Part shown: piece after piece, positions 15,651 through 23,560 of the stretch
Layout of the letters: each line of letters opens with the position of its first letter
How positions within the stretch are numbered: the stretch's first letter is position 1
Source: Curtobacterium flaccumfaciens
GTDB lineage: Bacteria > Actinomycetota > Actinomycetes > Actinomycetales > Microbacteriaceae
Direction of reading: 5' to 3'
DNA length: 64,000 nt
Assembly (NCBI RefSeq): GCF_004361695.1
Contig: NZ_SNVW01000014.1
Coordinates: forward strand, 1 to 64,000
Made by a program: the position numbers and the translations under genes
Notes under the pieces: generated by a model
The model's database searches: none
What the model saw: only the letters and a program-made list of their open reading frames with translations
What the model was told of the DNA's origin: nothing

Positions 15651-18600
15651 ATGAACATTCCGGATATCGACTTCAATCGAGTCCGATCGTTGGGTGCCGG
15701 CGGTCAGCGCGATGGCTACGAGCAGTTCATCTGCGAGCAGGTCGCGCAGGAGTCACCCGATGCCGGCGCCCGCTTCGTGTCTCTGCACGGGGCCGGGGGT
15801 GATGGAGGTGTCGAGTGCTACTGGACGCTTCCCGACGGAACTGAGCAGGCTTGGCAGGCAAAGTACTGGACCAGCCACGCTGACGTGGACAAGCCACAGC
15901 TCGACAAATCCGTAGGAGCCGCCCTCGCAAACCATCCAAAGCTCACCAGGTACACCATCGCCATTCCCGCGGATCCGACGGGTCGGACGAGCGGCAAGGG
16001 GAAATCGCTGCTTGAGAAAATACATGACCCGGGTGGTTGGCTCGACGGCTGGAAGACGATGGCAGCCGACCGTGGCATGATCGTCAATTTCGACTTCGAG
16101 TGGGCGACGAACATCACCACTCGGCTCACTCGCTTGGACGCCTCCGGTGCCCAACGGCGGTATTGGTTTGACGCCGACGTGCTGCCCCTGCAGTGGTGGG
16201 CTGACCGGCTGCAGGACGCAACCCAGGCCGCTGGACCCCGGTACACGCCGGATCTCAACGTTGACGTCCCTGCGGCTCGCAGCATCGCCGCGCTCTGCTC
16301 GGACGATGAATGGTGGCAGGTCGTCCTCGGCCAGGTCGAGGAGCTAGCAGAAGCCAGACGAGGCCTCCGATACGCCTTTGCTGATGCCTCGGCGGATGGG
16401 CTAGGTGCCGCGCGCAGCGCCGCCACAACGGTCATCGAAGCTCTCGAAAGTTGGAAGCATGACCGGACGGTCGCAGAGTTCCAGGTTCTCGACGAGACTT
16501 TGAAGGCCGCCGCCGCTGTCGTCGGGGAGCAGGAGGCCCTCGAGGTTGACCGGATGAACGCCACGCACGAGAACTGGGACAACGCGGGGTGGAGACAGTA
16601 CCAGAGCGAATACATGGTCCGGTTCCCGGCTGCAGCCGTCGATGCTCTGCGTGACTTGATGGGCAAACTCAGAACCACGACCGACCTCCTCATCGGCCCC
16701 CTCGGAACGCTTGCTAGCTCTCAAGTTGCGTTGATGACCGGACCTGCCGGCATCGGCAAGACCTACCTCGCTTTAGACGCCGCCGCCCGGCGCTTTCAAA
16801 AGGGGCGGCCTAGCGTCCTCATGCATGGCCGCTGGTTCAATGACCACGATCCGCTCACCCACCTACGCGACGTGCTCCAGATGCCAGCGGACCTGACCAG
16901 CGAGGAGGTGATCGCGCTACTGGACCAAAGCGCGCGCGCCGCGGGATCTCCCACCTTGCTCGTCATCGACGCGCTCAACGAAACTCGCCCACGGTCGGCT
17001 TGGCGGGACAACCTTGATCGCCTTATCTCCATGGTCACCCGCTATCCGCACGTTCGGCTCCTACTGACAGCGCGCACCCACTACGTCAGTCAGGTTCTCC
17101 CGCCCGGCTTGGTCATCCCACGGTTCGAGCACACGGGGTTCGAGGGTGTCGAGTTCGAGGCGGTTAGCGAGTACGCGGCGTTCTACGGTCTCGAACCGCC
17201 GACCTCGCCGCCGATCCACGGCGAGTTCGACAATCCGCTCTACCTCCGCCTGGTCTGCGAAGCGCTGCACTCTGACGGACGGCTCTCCCTCGACCAGGCC
17301 AACATTGGGCTTGGCGAGCTCGCGAAGATGGTCCTCGACAACGCGAACGACGGCGTCAGTAATCGCATCGATGCGTCAACGTCGGATCAAGTCGTTCACC
17401 GCGCAATGCATGCTTTAGCCGGCGCTGTCGCCGACCATGGCGACGCCCCGCTGACTCGCGTCGACGCGCAAGCCATTCTGCATCCGATCTGGCCTGATAG
17501 CAGTGCGGAAAAGTCGCTACTCGATGCGCTCATCGCACAGGGTCTTGTCGAAGAAGACGTCGTCCCCGGTAGCGGCGCCCACGGCACCGACATCATCACC
17601 ATCACCTTCGAGCGCATCGGCCACCATCTGATCGTCTCCGATTCGCTCGCCCAGGTGAGCGACGCAGATGGCGTACGCGCTCAGCTGTCCGGGCGTCTCG
17701 GTGAGCTCATTGGACTCGGCGCAACCATCGACGTCGGTCTCCTCGAAGCGGTGTCGGTTGTCGTCGCCGAACGCTTCGGGCTCGAGCTGACCTCTTTCGC
17801 CGACGAGATCTCAGACGTCATCGCCGTCGACACTGCCGTCATCGCCGGCACGGCCTGGCGGACCGTGTCATCCATCACTCCCGACACGGGGAGCATCATC
17901 ACCGACGCGTTGCGTCGCGTCGAGACGTTCGACGCGGGTCTCACGATGCTGTTCAGGCTCGCGGCTCGTCCCGGCCACCCACTCAATGCCGACTTCCTCC
18001 ACGAGTCTCTCAGCGGGCTCACAATGGCGGCTAGAGATCAGTTCCTCGTCGGGTGGCTGCACACCAGTCACGGCACCAGCGGAGCGGTCGACCGCCTGAT
18101 GCGATGGGCAAGCGAGAAACCACTCCATCAGGTCGGCGCGGAAACGACACGCTTGTGGGTCACCGCGCTGTTGTGGACGACCAGTGCCACTGATCGTCGC
18201 GTTCGTGAGCCAGCGACGATCGCCGCGGCCCGCCTGCTCGTACGACACCCGCAGCAAGCTGCCGGCCTACTCGAACGGTTCTGCGCAGCCAACGACGAGT
18301 GGGTCGTCGAACGCACTCTCGAGGTCACCTACTCGGCACTGCTGGCCAACGGGAGCGGCGCGGACTGGAATGCAGCAGCTGTTGTCGTCTGGGTCACCTT
18401 CTTCGCACGACACGCAGACCTCACCCCCAACGCCGCCGTGCGCGACGCCGCACGCAGCATTCTCGAAGCGGCGCACGATCGCGGAGCACTGCCCGCAGAG
18501 GTAACAGCCGGCCAGTTCAGGCCCCCGTATAGCAGCACCTGGCCGCTGACCTGGCCCACGGAAAACGACATCGCCCCATACGACAAGCGCGACTACCCCA

Positions 18601-19820
18601 AGCTCGTTCACTCCACCACGGTTGACGATTTCTTCACGTACCAACTCAGGCCCGAACTCCGAGACCGGCCAGGCGTTGACATCCCAGCCGGCGCACGGTG
18701 GGTGGTCGCAGAGGTCATCCGACTCGGCTACGACCCCCGTCTGCACTCAAACTTCGACGGCTACGTGCTGGGGAAGTACGGGCCCGGACGCGGAAAGCCG
18801 AAATGGATTGAACGGATCGGCAAGAAGTACCAGTGGATCGCGCTTAATCGCCTCATCGGGCATCTGTCCGACCACGCCCCCAAGACGAGGGCGTCCTGGG
18901 AGGCTCCCCCGCCGGCCGTTCCCGGACCCGAATCCTCTATCGTCCGGCAGGTCGACCCCACAGTGACCGAGTTCGAACCCCCGAGCGAGGCTTCCCGTTC
19001 GTGGGTGCCAGTCTACGACTGGGACGTGAAGATTGAGCGGGCTGACGCCGAATGGGTGGCCGATGACTCCGACCTGCCGACCATTGATGTCACAGCAGCC
19101 GAACGAGACGGACGTGAGTTCATCGTCGTATCGGGCTCGTACAACTGGGACCTCACCGACGACACCGAGAAGCGCACGCACCAGGTATGGGCCAACCTCT
19201 ACACCCACCTGGTGAAGACCGAGCATCTCTCCGCGGCCCTCGGCGAACTTGAAGAGCAAGATCTCATCAACAGGCTCGACATGTCTCGACTTCCCATGAG
19301 CTACGACGGTTATGTCGGCGAATACCCATTCGGGCATCACCACGGCGAGACTTTGAGTGTCGTGGAGCACGAATGGATGGATCCACTAGGCGTCCCAACA
19401 CGACCAGCAGTGTGGGAGCTGCTCGGCGAGAACGAATATGCGCCAGGCAACCTCGCGAACATCTCGTTCAACGCCCCTGCGCCCGAATTCTTCGGAGCCG
19501 CACCTGGCCGCCTGCACTGGAACGGCCGCAATGGATGGACCGACGCGAGCGGCCGGCTCATCGCCGCCTTGCGGCACTCCGTGAACGTGGGCCAAAACGA
19601 ACTTCTGATTGACGCAGACTTCCTGCGAGACTGGCTCGCTACCGAGCAGAAGTCGCTTATCTGGATTGAGAATACGGGAAAGGACGTATATCGGGACATG
19701 GGTTCGAGCAGGTCCTATCCTGGATCTCTCGTCCGTTCCCAAGTGCGAGCCTGGACTCCGGGGCATGACCTGCAGGTCGTCGCACCCGGATGGCAACGCA
19801 TTGCCGCTCGCGACGAATGA
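15651..19820 (+). CDS. Avs-like STAND NTPase with N-terminal Mrr-like nuclease domain
   Basis: 1389 aa. Residues 1-130 carry a PD-(D/E)XK nuclease pattern: Glu24 in the first helix (GYEQFICEQ), Asp51 in GAGGDGGVE and the Q69-A-K71 strand (AWQAKYW), as in Mrr/Cap4-type enzymes. A helical linker leads to a P-loop NTPase with Walker A GPAGIGKT (364-371), Walker B LLVIDALNE (Asp440, Glu444) and an LLLTART sensor strand, typical of STAND ATPases. About 850 residues of helical then mixed sequence follow, where related antiviral proteins carry the target sensor. The expected role is sensing a phage protein and activating DNA cleavage; this is inference. ATG 15651 has AGGGG upstream; GTG 15633 is an alternative. 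Two TTA codons (16773, 17415) and lower GC than neighbours suggest transfer. Confidence 0.8.
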   Translation: MNIPDIDFNRVRSLGAGGQRDGYEQFICEQVAQESPDAGARFVSLHGAGGDGGVECYWTLPDGTEQAWQAKYWTSHADVDKPQLDKSVGAALANHPKLTRYTIAIPADPTGRTSGKGKSLLEKIHDPGGWLDGWKTMAADRGMIVNFDFEWATNITTRLTRLDASGAQRRYWFDADVLPLQWWADRLQDATQAAGPRYTPDLNVDVPAARSIAALCSDDEWWQVVLGQVEELAEARRGLRYAFADASADGLGAARSAATTVIEALESWKHDRTVAEFQVLDETLKAAAAVVGEQEALEVDRMNATHENWDNAGWRQYQSEYMVRFPAAAVDALRDLMGKLRTTTDLLIGPLGTLASSQVALMTGPAGIGKTYLALDAAARRFQKGRPSVLMHGRWFNDHDPLTHLRDVLQMPADLTSEEVIALLDQSARAAGSPTLLVIDALNETRPRSAWRDNLDRLISMVTRYPHVRLLLTARTHYVSQVLPPGLVIPRFEHTGFEGVEFEAVSEYAAFYGLEPPTSPPIHGEFDNPLYLRLVCEALHSDGRLSLDQANIGLGELAKMVLDNANDGVSNRIDASTSDQVVHRAMHALAGAVADHGDAPLTRVDAQAILHPIWPDSSAEKSLLDALIAQGLVEEDVVPGSGAHGTDIITITFERIGHHLIVSDSLAQVSDADGVRAQLSGRLGELIGLGATIDVGLLEAVSVVVAERFGLELTSFADEISDVIAVDTAVIAGTAWRTVSSITPDTGSIITDALRRVETFDAGLTMLFRLAARPGHPLNADFLHESLSGLTMAARDQFLVGWLHTSHGTSGAVDRLMRWASEKPLHQVGAETTRLWVTALLWTTSATDRRVREPATIAAARLLVRHPQQAAGLLERFCAANDEWVVERTLEVTYSALLANGSGADWNAAAVVVWVTFFARHADLTPNAAVRDAARSILEAAHDRGALPAEVTAGQFRPPYSSTWPLTWPTENDIAPYDKRDYPKLVHSTTVDDFFTYQLRPELRDRPGVDIPAGARWVVAEVIRLGYDPRLHSNFDGYVLGKYGPGRGKPKWIERIGKKYQWIALNRLIGHLSDHAPKTRASWEAPPPAVPGPESSIVRQVDPTVTEFEPPSEASRSWVPVYDWDVKIERADAEWVADDSDLPTIDVTAAERDGREFIVVSGSYNWDLTDDTEKRTHQVWANLYTHLVKTEHLSAALGELEEQDLINRLDMSRLPMSYDGYVGEYPFGHHHGETLSVVEHEWMDPLGVPTRPAVWELLGENEYAPGNLANISFNAPAPEFFGAAPGRLHWNGRNGWTDASGRLIAALRHSVNVGQNELLIDADFLRDWLATEQKSLIWIENTGKDVYRDMGSSRSYPGSLVRSQVRAWTPGHDLQVVAPGWQRIAARDE

Positions 19821-19980
19821 TGAAGTAGGTCAACGAACGTCCGGGGTTCCGAGCCCGGAGGGTGTCAAGAGACGAAAGCATTGTCAGTCGGCGAGGGCTA
19901 CGTCGTGTTTGATCTAGGACGACTGCGTCGCATTAGTTCGGACTAGACCTATCCGAGCTCAGGGAGCGGCTGGGCAGGAG

Positions 19981-20493
19981 TCAGTACATCGGGTGCCGCT
20001 CGGTGATTCGCAGCCAGTCATCGAAGTCCGGGATCATGGTCCGCTGCGCGGAGCGAGCACTCCACGCGTTCTCCCACTCGCGAATACGCAAGAGGCACAG
20101 CGCGAGGTAGTCGGTGGCGTAGCTCGACCATCGGGCGCTGTAGTTGATGGAGTCGCTGAGGACGTCGTCTCCGGTGTCGAGGAAGACGAGGCCGTTGCCG
20201 AGCGCTTCACCAAGGCAAGCGCGTGTGGAACGCTTGAGGTGTCGCCATTGACGCGGGAGCCGGATCTTCATCGCGTCCAGGCTGCGGTACGCGATCGGGA
20301 TGCGCTCGACCCAGAATGCGGTGTCGCGGCGGTCCCGCAGGTGATGCAGCTGCTCGACCATCGGCACCATCCACGCGACGAGTTCAGCTGCCGCCGCACG
20401 GCGGCGTTGTCGTTCGTCGTCTTGTCGCCGCTGGGTGCTTCCGATAGCGCCGTCGATGAGGGGGCCGATGGTTCCGCCGATGATGTCGGTCAT
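19981..20493 (-). CDS. Hypothetical protein, 170 aa
   Basis: Unrecognised. A short glycine-rich, mildly hydrophobic start (MTDIIGGTIGPLIDGAIG) is followed by a highly charged linker (RRQDDERQRRRAAAA) and helical sequence with many tryptophans (AFWVERIPIAYRSLDAMKIR, YLALCLLRIREWENAWSA). It could associate with membranes through the N-terminus, like some small phage or mobile-element proteins. It converges with the STAND gene, 160 bp away; that gap holds nothing I can identify. Confidence 0.6.
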   Translation of the reverse strand: MTDIIGGTIGPLIDGAIGSTQRRQDDERQRRRAAAAELVAWMVPMVEQLHHLRDRRDTAFWVERIPIAYRSLDAMKIRLPRQWRHLKRSTRACLGEALGNGLVFLDTGDDVLSDSINYSARWSSYATDYLALCLLRIREWENAWSARSAQRTMIPDFDDWLRITERHPMY

Positions 20494-20590
20494 GAACGCA
20501 ATCTCCAGGACACATCCGACATTCAGCCCGAACCGTTCGCAGGAGCCCGTTGCTGCTGCCAGCCGGAGGCAGCGAGCCGTGGATAGATGG

Positions 20591-20635
20591 GAACACGACG
20601 AAGCCCTCCCGGTTCGAGAGGGCTTCGTCGTGTTC
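20591..20635. terminator. Long perfect hairpin
   Basis: An 18-bp perfect stem (20591-20608 / 20618-20635, left arm GAACACGACGAAGCCCTC) with a 9-nt loop. It lies downstream of the broken minus-strand ORF that stops at 20648, so it can act as its terminator; it is unusually long for that. The 97 bp between it and the gene start at 20493 show nothing else. Confidence 0.65.
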
Positions 20636-20647
20636 GGTCTGGGTCGA

Positions 20648-20839
20648 CTACAAGGCGCTGGTTCGGAGCGGGCACCGAGTGACCCGCCGGTTCGCGCCGG
20701 GGCTCAGGGGGTTCCCGTTGCGGTCCTGCTTGACCCGGTACCGGCGGAGCTCGACCTGGTCGGCCGACATGACGTGGGTGGCGTCGAAGGCAGCAGCCGC
20801 GTGGCTGGGCGTTGCGGGAGCGTAGAAGCGGCCCTCTCG
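20648..20839 (-). pseudogene. Downstream half of an ORF interrupted by TAG
   Basis: The frame continues directly from the stop of the 72-aa ORF at 20840. It reads REGRFYAPATPSHAAAAFDA, then MSADQVELRRYRVKQDRNGN and PLSPGANRRVTRCPLRTSAL before TAG at 20648. The residue mix looks protein-coding, and the frame is kept across the TAG. Either the original gene carried a nonsense mutation, or translation restarts at ATG 20770 (40 residues). No family is recognised. Confidence 0.4.
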
Positions 20840-21058
20840 CTAGAGCGCGGGCGACCGTGTTGCGGCGGCGGCGACCTCCGGGTGTCGCGCGGTGTGGTCG
20901 GCTCGGTGCCACTCGGCAAGAGTGGTCAGGATCGCCTGGCTGATGCTCCGCGAGCGGGCCGCTGCGTCGTGGCTCTGATTCGGCTTGCGGGAGTTCGTGA
21001 CGGCGACCTCCGCCTTGAGGCTGTTGCTGAAGGGGGTCTTGGCGTTGTCGTTGCTCAT
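20840..21058 (-). CDS. Hypothetical protein, 72 aa, possibly truncated
   Basis: ATG at 21058 has a good ribosome site (GAAGGAACAACC). The product reads MSNDNAKTPFSNSLKAEVAV and so on through SISQAILTTLAEWHRADHT, with one clear helix. It ends at TAG 20840, beyond which the same frame remains open for 63 codons, so this may be the 5' half of a broken gene. The setting, beside a transposase-like remnant, fits mobile-element debris. Confidence 0.45.
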   Translation of the reverse strand: MSNDNAKTPFSNSLKAEVAVTNSRKPNQSHDAAARSRSISQAILTTLAEWHRADHTARHPEVAAAATRSPAL

Positions 21059-21216
21059 GGTTGTTCCTTCGGGAGTGTTCTGGTGTGGACGGCGGGTATG
21101 ACTAGCGGGTTGTGGTGGCGGGCGACCCGGGGCGGTCGGGAGTGGACGGTGTGAGGGGCCAGCCGATGGTGAGGGTCTCGTTCTCTTCGCCGGATCTCGG
21201 GAAGCGCCGGTAGTAG

Positions 21217-21795
21217 GGGGCTCCGTTCCGGTACCCGAGCGATCCCGGTTACCCGGTCGGCGACGACCTTCCCCTCATCTGCTGTCAGGACTCCGTCAAG
21301 TTCCCGAAGGAGCACCTGCCGCCGCTCACCCAAGCCTTGCGGTACAAGTCCCGCGAGTGGACCGACTTCCGCGGCTACGCGCGCAACCTCATCGAGAACG
21401 GAAACTCGATGCTCAAGGCTCCGAAGTACGGGTCTCTTCACGACCACCTGAACAGACAGTCTCGCGGCTTCGCATCCGGCAAAGTGTTCCTGACGTTCCT
21501 GCTCGTCGCGCTCAACATCAAGCAGATCTGCGACTTCCTGAAGGCGAAGGAGATCGAAGACCGCCGAGCAGCCGACAACCGTCCCCCTCGCAAACCACCG
21601 ATCCTGCGCCGCAGAGATCGCGAGTACTTCAACGAGTACACGGGCACACTCCCCGGTGGAGTGCCGGACCTCGAGGTCCGCCAGGCGCGAGCCAAAGCTC
21701 GACGGGAGAAGGCGGCGAAGGTCGACGCCGAGAGAGCGGCCGCCACGAAGACCAGTCGATCGAAGCGAGCGAAGGCGGCAACCAAGCGCGCCTGA
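21217..21795 (+). pseudogene. Transposase-like protein remnant (C-terminal part)
   Basis: The open frame begins after a TAG at 21214-21216 with no convincing start. It contains DDLPLICCQDSVKFPKEHLP, WTDFRGYARNLIENGNSMLK and SRGFASGKVFLTFLLVALNI. The last two resemble the C-terminal block of DDE transposase-like proteins in actinobacterial mobile elements (R-N-x-I-E-x-x-N-S-x-L-K followed by R-G-F-A). The remaining tail is basic (ARAKARREKAAKVDAERAAA). A TTG at 21337 could start a 152-aa fragment. The N-terminal catalytic part is missing and I found no terminal inverted repeats. Confidence 0.55.
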
Positions 21796-21812
21796 GCCCG
21801 GAGGGCCCAGCA

Positions 21813-21860
21813 CAACGAAGAGAGGCCCGCAGCCCTGTGGCTGCGGGCCTCTCTTCGTTG
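21813..21860 (+). terminator. Very long perfect hairpin after the transposase-like remnant
   Basis: A 22-bp perfect stem (21813-21834 / 21839-21860) with a CTGT loop, starting 17 bp after the stop codon. It is almost certainly a terminator and would also insulate the convergent tRNA-Pro gene. A GTTCTTAAGAC element follows at 21864. Confidence 0.8.
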
Positions 21861-21897
21861 TTGAGTTCTTAAGACGATTCCTAAGTTGCCCCTTCGG

Positions 21898-21971
<74 letters not shown>

Positions 21972-22054
21972 CGAACCCCGAGGGGTTCAGGACCCCGGAG
22001 GGTCCTCGCCCACGTCCGACCGGAGCGCGAGCGACCGGTCCAGCATAGCGGACG

Positions 22055-22666
22055 TCAGACCCCCTCCGCGCCACCGCGAGTCCGCCGCACCACCACCCGC
22101 CGCGCCGCCAACCACGGCAACCCGAACCCGGCGAGCAGCCCACCGGCCCCGTCCGCCGCCAGGTCCCCGATGGTGTCGTCGTACCCGACGTAGATCGCCG
22201 AGTCCACGAAGTTGTGCCCGAGCCACTCCCCCATCTCCCACGCCGCCCCGATCGCGAGGCCGGCGCAGAGCGCGAGCACCGCGACCACGACCCGGCGCTC
22301 GTCCGACGGCGCGGGCACGGCACGCAGGTCGGCCCCGATGACGTAGAGCACCGCGGCGAGCAGCCCGGTGAGCACGACGTGGAAGAACTTGTCCCACAGG
22401 AACACCGACGTGTACCACTCGAGGACGCTCGACCACCCGGCGACGAGCACGAGCACGCACACGAGCACGTCGAACGCCGGCCGCAGCCCGAGCATCCGCG
22501 GCACGACGACGCCGAGGAGCGACAGCGCCATCACCGGGAACGCCGTCCCGCCCCACCCGACGGAGGCGACGACGAGGCTCACGACGGTGAGCGCGCGGAC
22601 GACGTCGGCGACGAGGAACGTCGGCCGCAGGAACGTCGGTCCGAGGGTGGCTATCACGATGCCCAC
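22055..22666 (-). CDS. Integral membrane protein, DUF2238/YjdF-like
   Basis: 203 aa with about six hydrophobic helices. Late helices contain LWDKFFHVVLTGLLAAVLYV and WEMGEWLGHNFVDSAIYVG, then YDDTIGDLAADGAGGLLAG. This pattern (W-E-x-x-E-W, then D-D-T-x-x-D-x-x-x-x-x-x-G) resembles the DUF2238 membrane family, of unknown function. GTG at 22666 overlaps the stop of the upstream endonuclease/exonuclease/phosphatase gene by 13 bp, so the two are translationally coupled. Confidence 0.68.
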   Translation of the reverse strand: MGIVIATLGPTFLRPTFLVADVVRALTVVSLVVASVGWGGTAFPVMALSLLGVVVPRMLGLRPAFDVLVCVLVLVAGWSSVLEWYTSVFLWDKFFHVVLTGLLAAVLYVIGADLRAVPAPSDERRVVVAVLALCAGLAIGAAWEMGEWLGHNFVDSAIYVGYDDTIGDLAADGAGGLLAGFGLPWLAARRVVVRRTRGGAEGV

Positions 22667-23490
22667 CGCACGACCGCGTGCACGGCCGCGTGGTCGGACG
22701 GCCAGACACCGTCCGGCCGCCGGTCGGACACCGCGACGCGGTCCACGTCCGCCCCGGAGGTCACGAGCACCCCGTCGATGCGCCGGCCCCCGACATGCGG
22801 CGTCGCGTAGTGCGGGTACGTCCCGACGGGGTCGCCGACCTGCCTGGAGGCGCGGCTCCAGCTGTCGACGACGCCCGCGTCCGCCAGTGCTCGCCAGGGT
22901 GCGGAGCCGGCGGGGGCGTTCCAGTCGGCCATCACGACGGCGGGCAGGCCGCGTTCCCGCACGATCCGGCCGAGGAGCTCGGCGGACCGCAGTCGGGCCC
23001 ACGGCGAGAGCACGTCGAGGTGCGTCGCGATCGCGGTGAACCGGACGCCGGTCGCACGGTCGCGGACGACGACCCCGACGGCGTGGCGTGGGAACGCGGT
23101 CGCCCACGAGCGGGAGCCGGGCCGGTGCGGTCGACGCGACAACGCCCACGAGCGCCGTTCGAGCACCTCGAGCCGCGCCCGGTCGAGGAAGAGCCCGACC
23201 TGCTCGCCGCCTCCGCGTGCTCCGCGGCCGACGAGGACGGGTTCGAGACGCGACCCGAGGGCGGCGGTGAGGTCGTCCGCCTGGGTGGGCAGCGCCTCCT
23301 GGACGGCGAGGACGGTGGGCGCTTCGGAGGTGACGAGCGCGACCACGGCGTCGCGTCGGCGCTCCCACGCGTCGGGGTGGCCGGCAGGCCGTGGCACACG
23401 GCGCCGGACGTTGAGGGTCATGCAGTGCACGTCGGGCGGCTGCACCGCGCCGATGAGCGGGCGGTCGTCGTCGTCGTCGTCGTCGGGCAT
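22654..23490 (-). CDS. Endonuclease/exonuclease/phosphatase family protein
   Basis: 278 aa. The DNase I-like fold is supported by MTLNVRRR near residue 25 (metal-proximal Asn), LAVQEALPTQADDL (catalytic Glu near 65), IATHLD near 155, VVMADWNAP near 187 (the N-x-D-type pair, here D-W-N) and WPSDHAAVHAVV near 266 (S-D-H). The substrate may be DNA, a phosphoester or a phospholipid head group. The start region is a run of aspartates (PDDDDDDD). It is followed by the coupled membrane-protein gene. Confidence 0.88.
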   Translation of the reverse strand: MPDDDDDDDRPLIGAVQPPDVHCMTLNVRRRVPRPAGHPDAWERRRDAVVALVTSEAPTVLAVQEALPTQADDLTAALGSRLEPVLVGRGARGGGEQVGLFLDRARLEVLERRSWALSRRPHRPGSRSWATAFPRHAVGVVVRDRATGVRFTAIATHLDVLSPWARLRSAELLGRIVRERGLPAVVMADWNAPAGSAPWRALADAGVVDSWSRASRQVGDPVGTYPHYATPHVGGRRIDGVLVTSGADVDRVAVSDRRPDGVWPSDHAAVHAVVRWAS

Positions 23491-23560
23491 GCGTCCCTTC
23501 TACGAGACGACACCCGTCGGATTCCCAGGGACCTCCCCGGACGGCTCGTAGGGTGGCTCG

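Noticed and set aside
21055..21813. 252-residue minus-strand frame opposite the transposase-like remnant
   Set aside because: Residue pattern is that of an antisense frame; the plus strand carries the transposase-like motifs.
21217..21860. A complete insertion sequence
   Set aside because: No terminal inverted repeats or target duplication could be found and the N-terminal catalytic part is absent.
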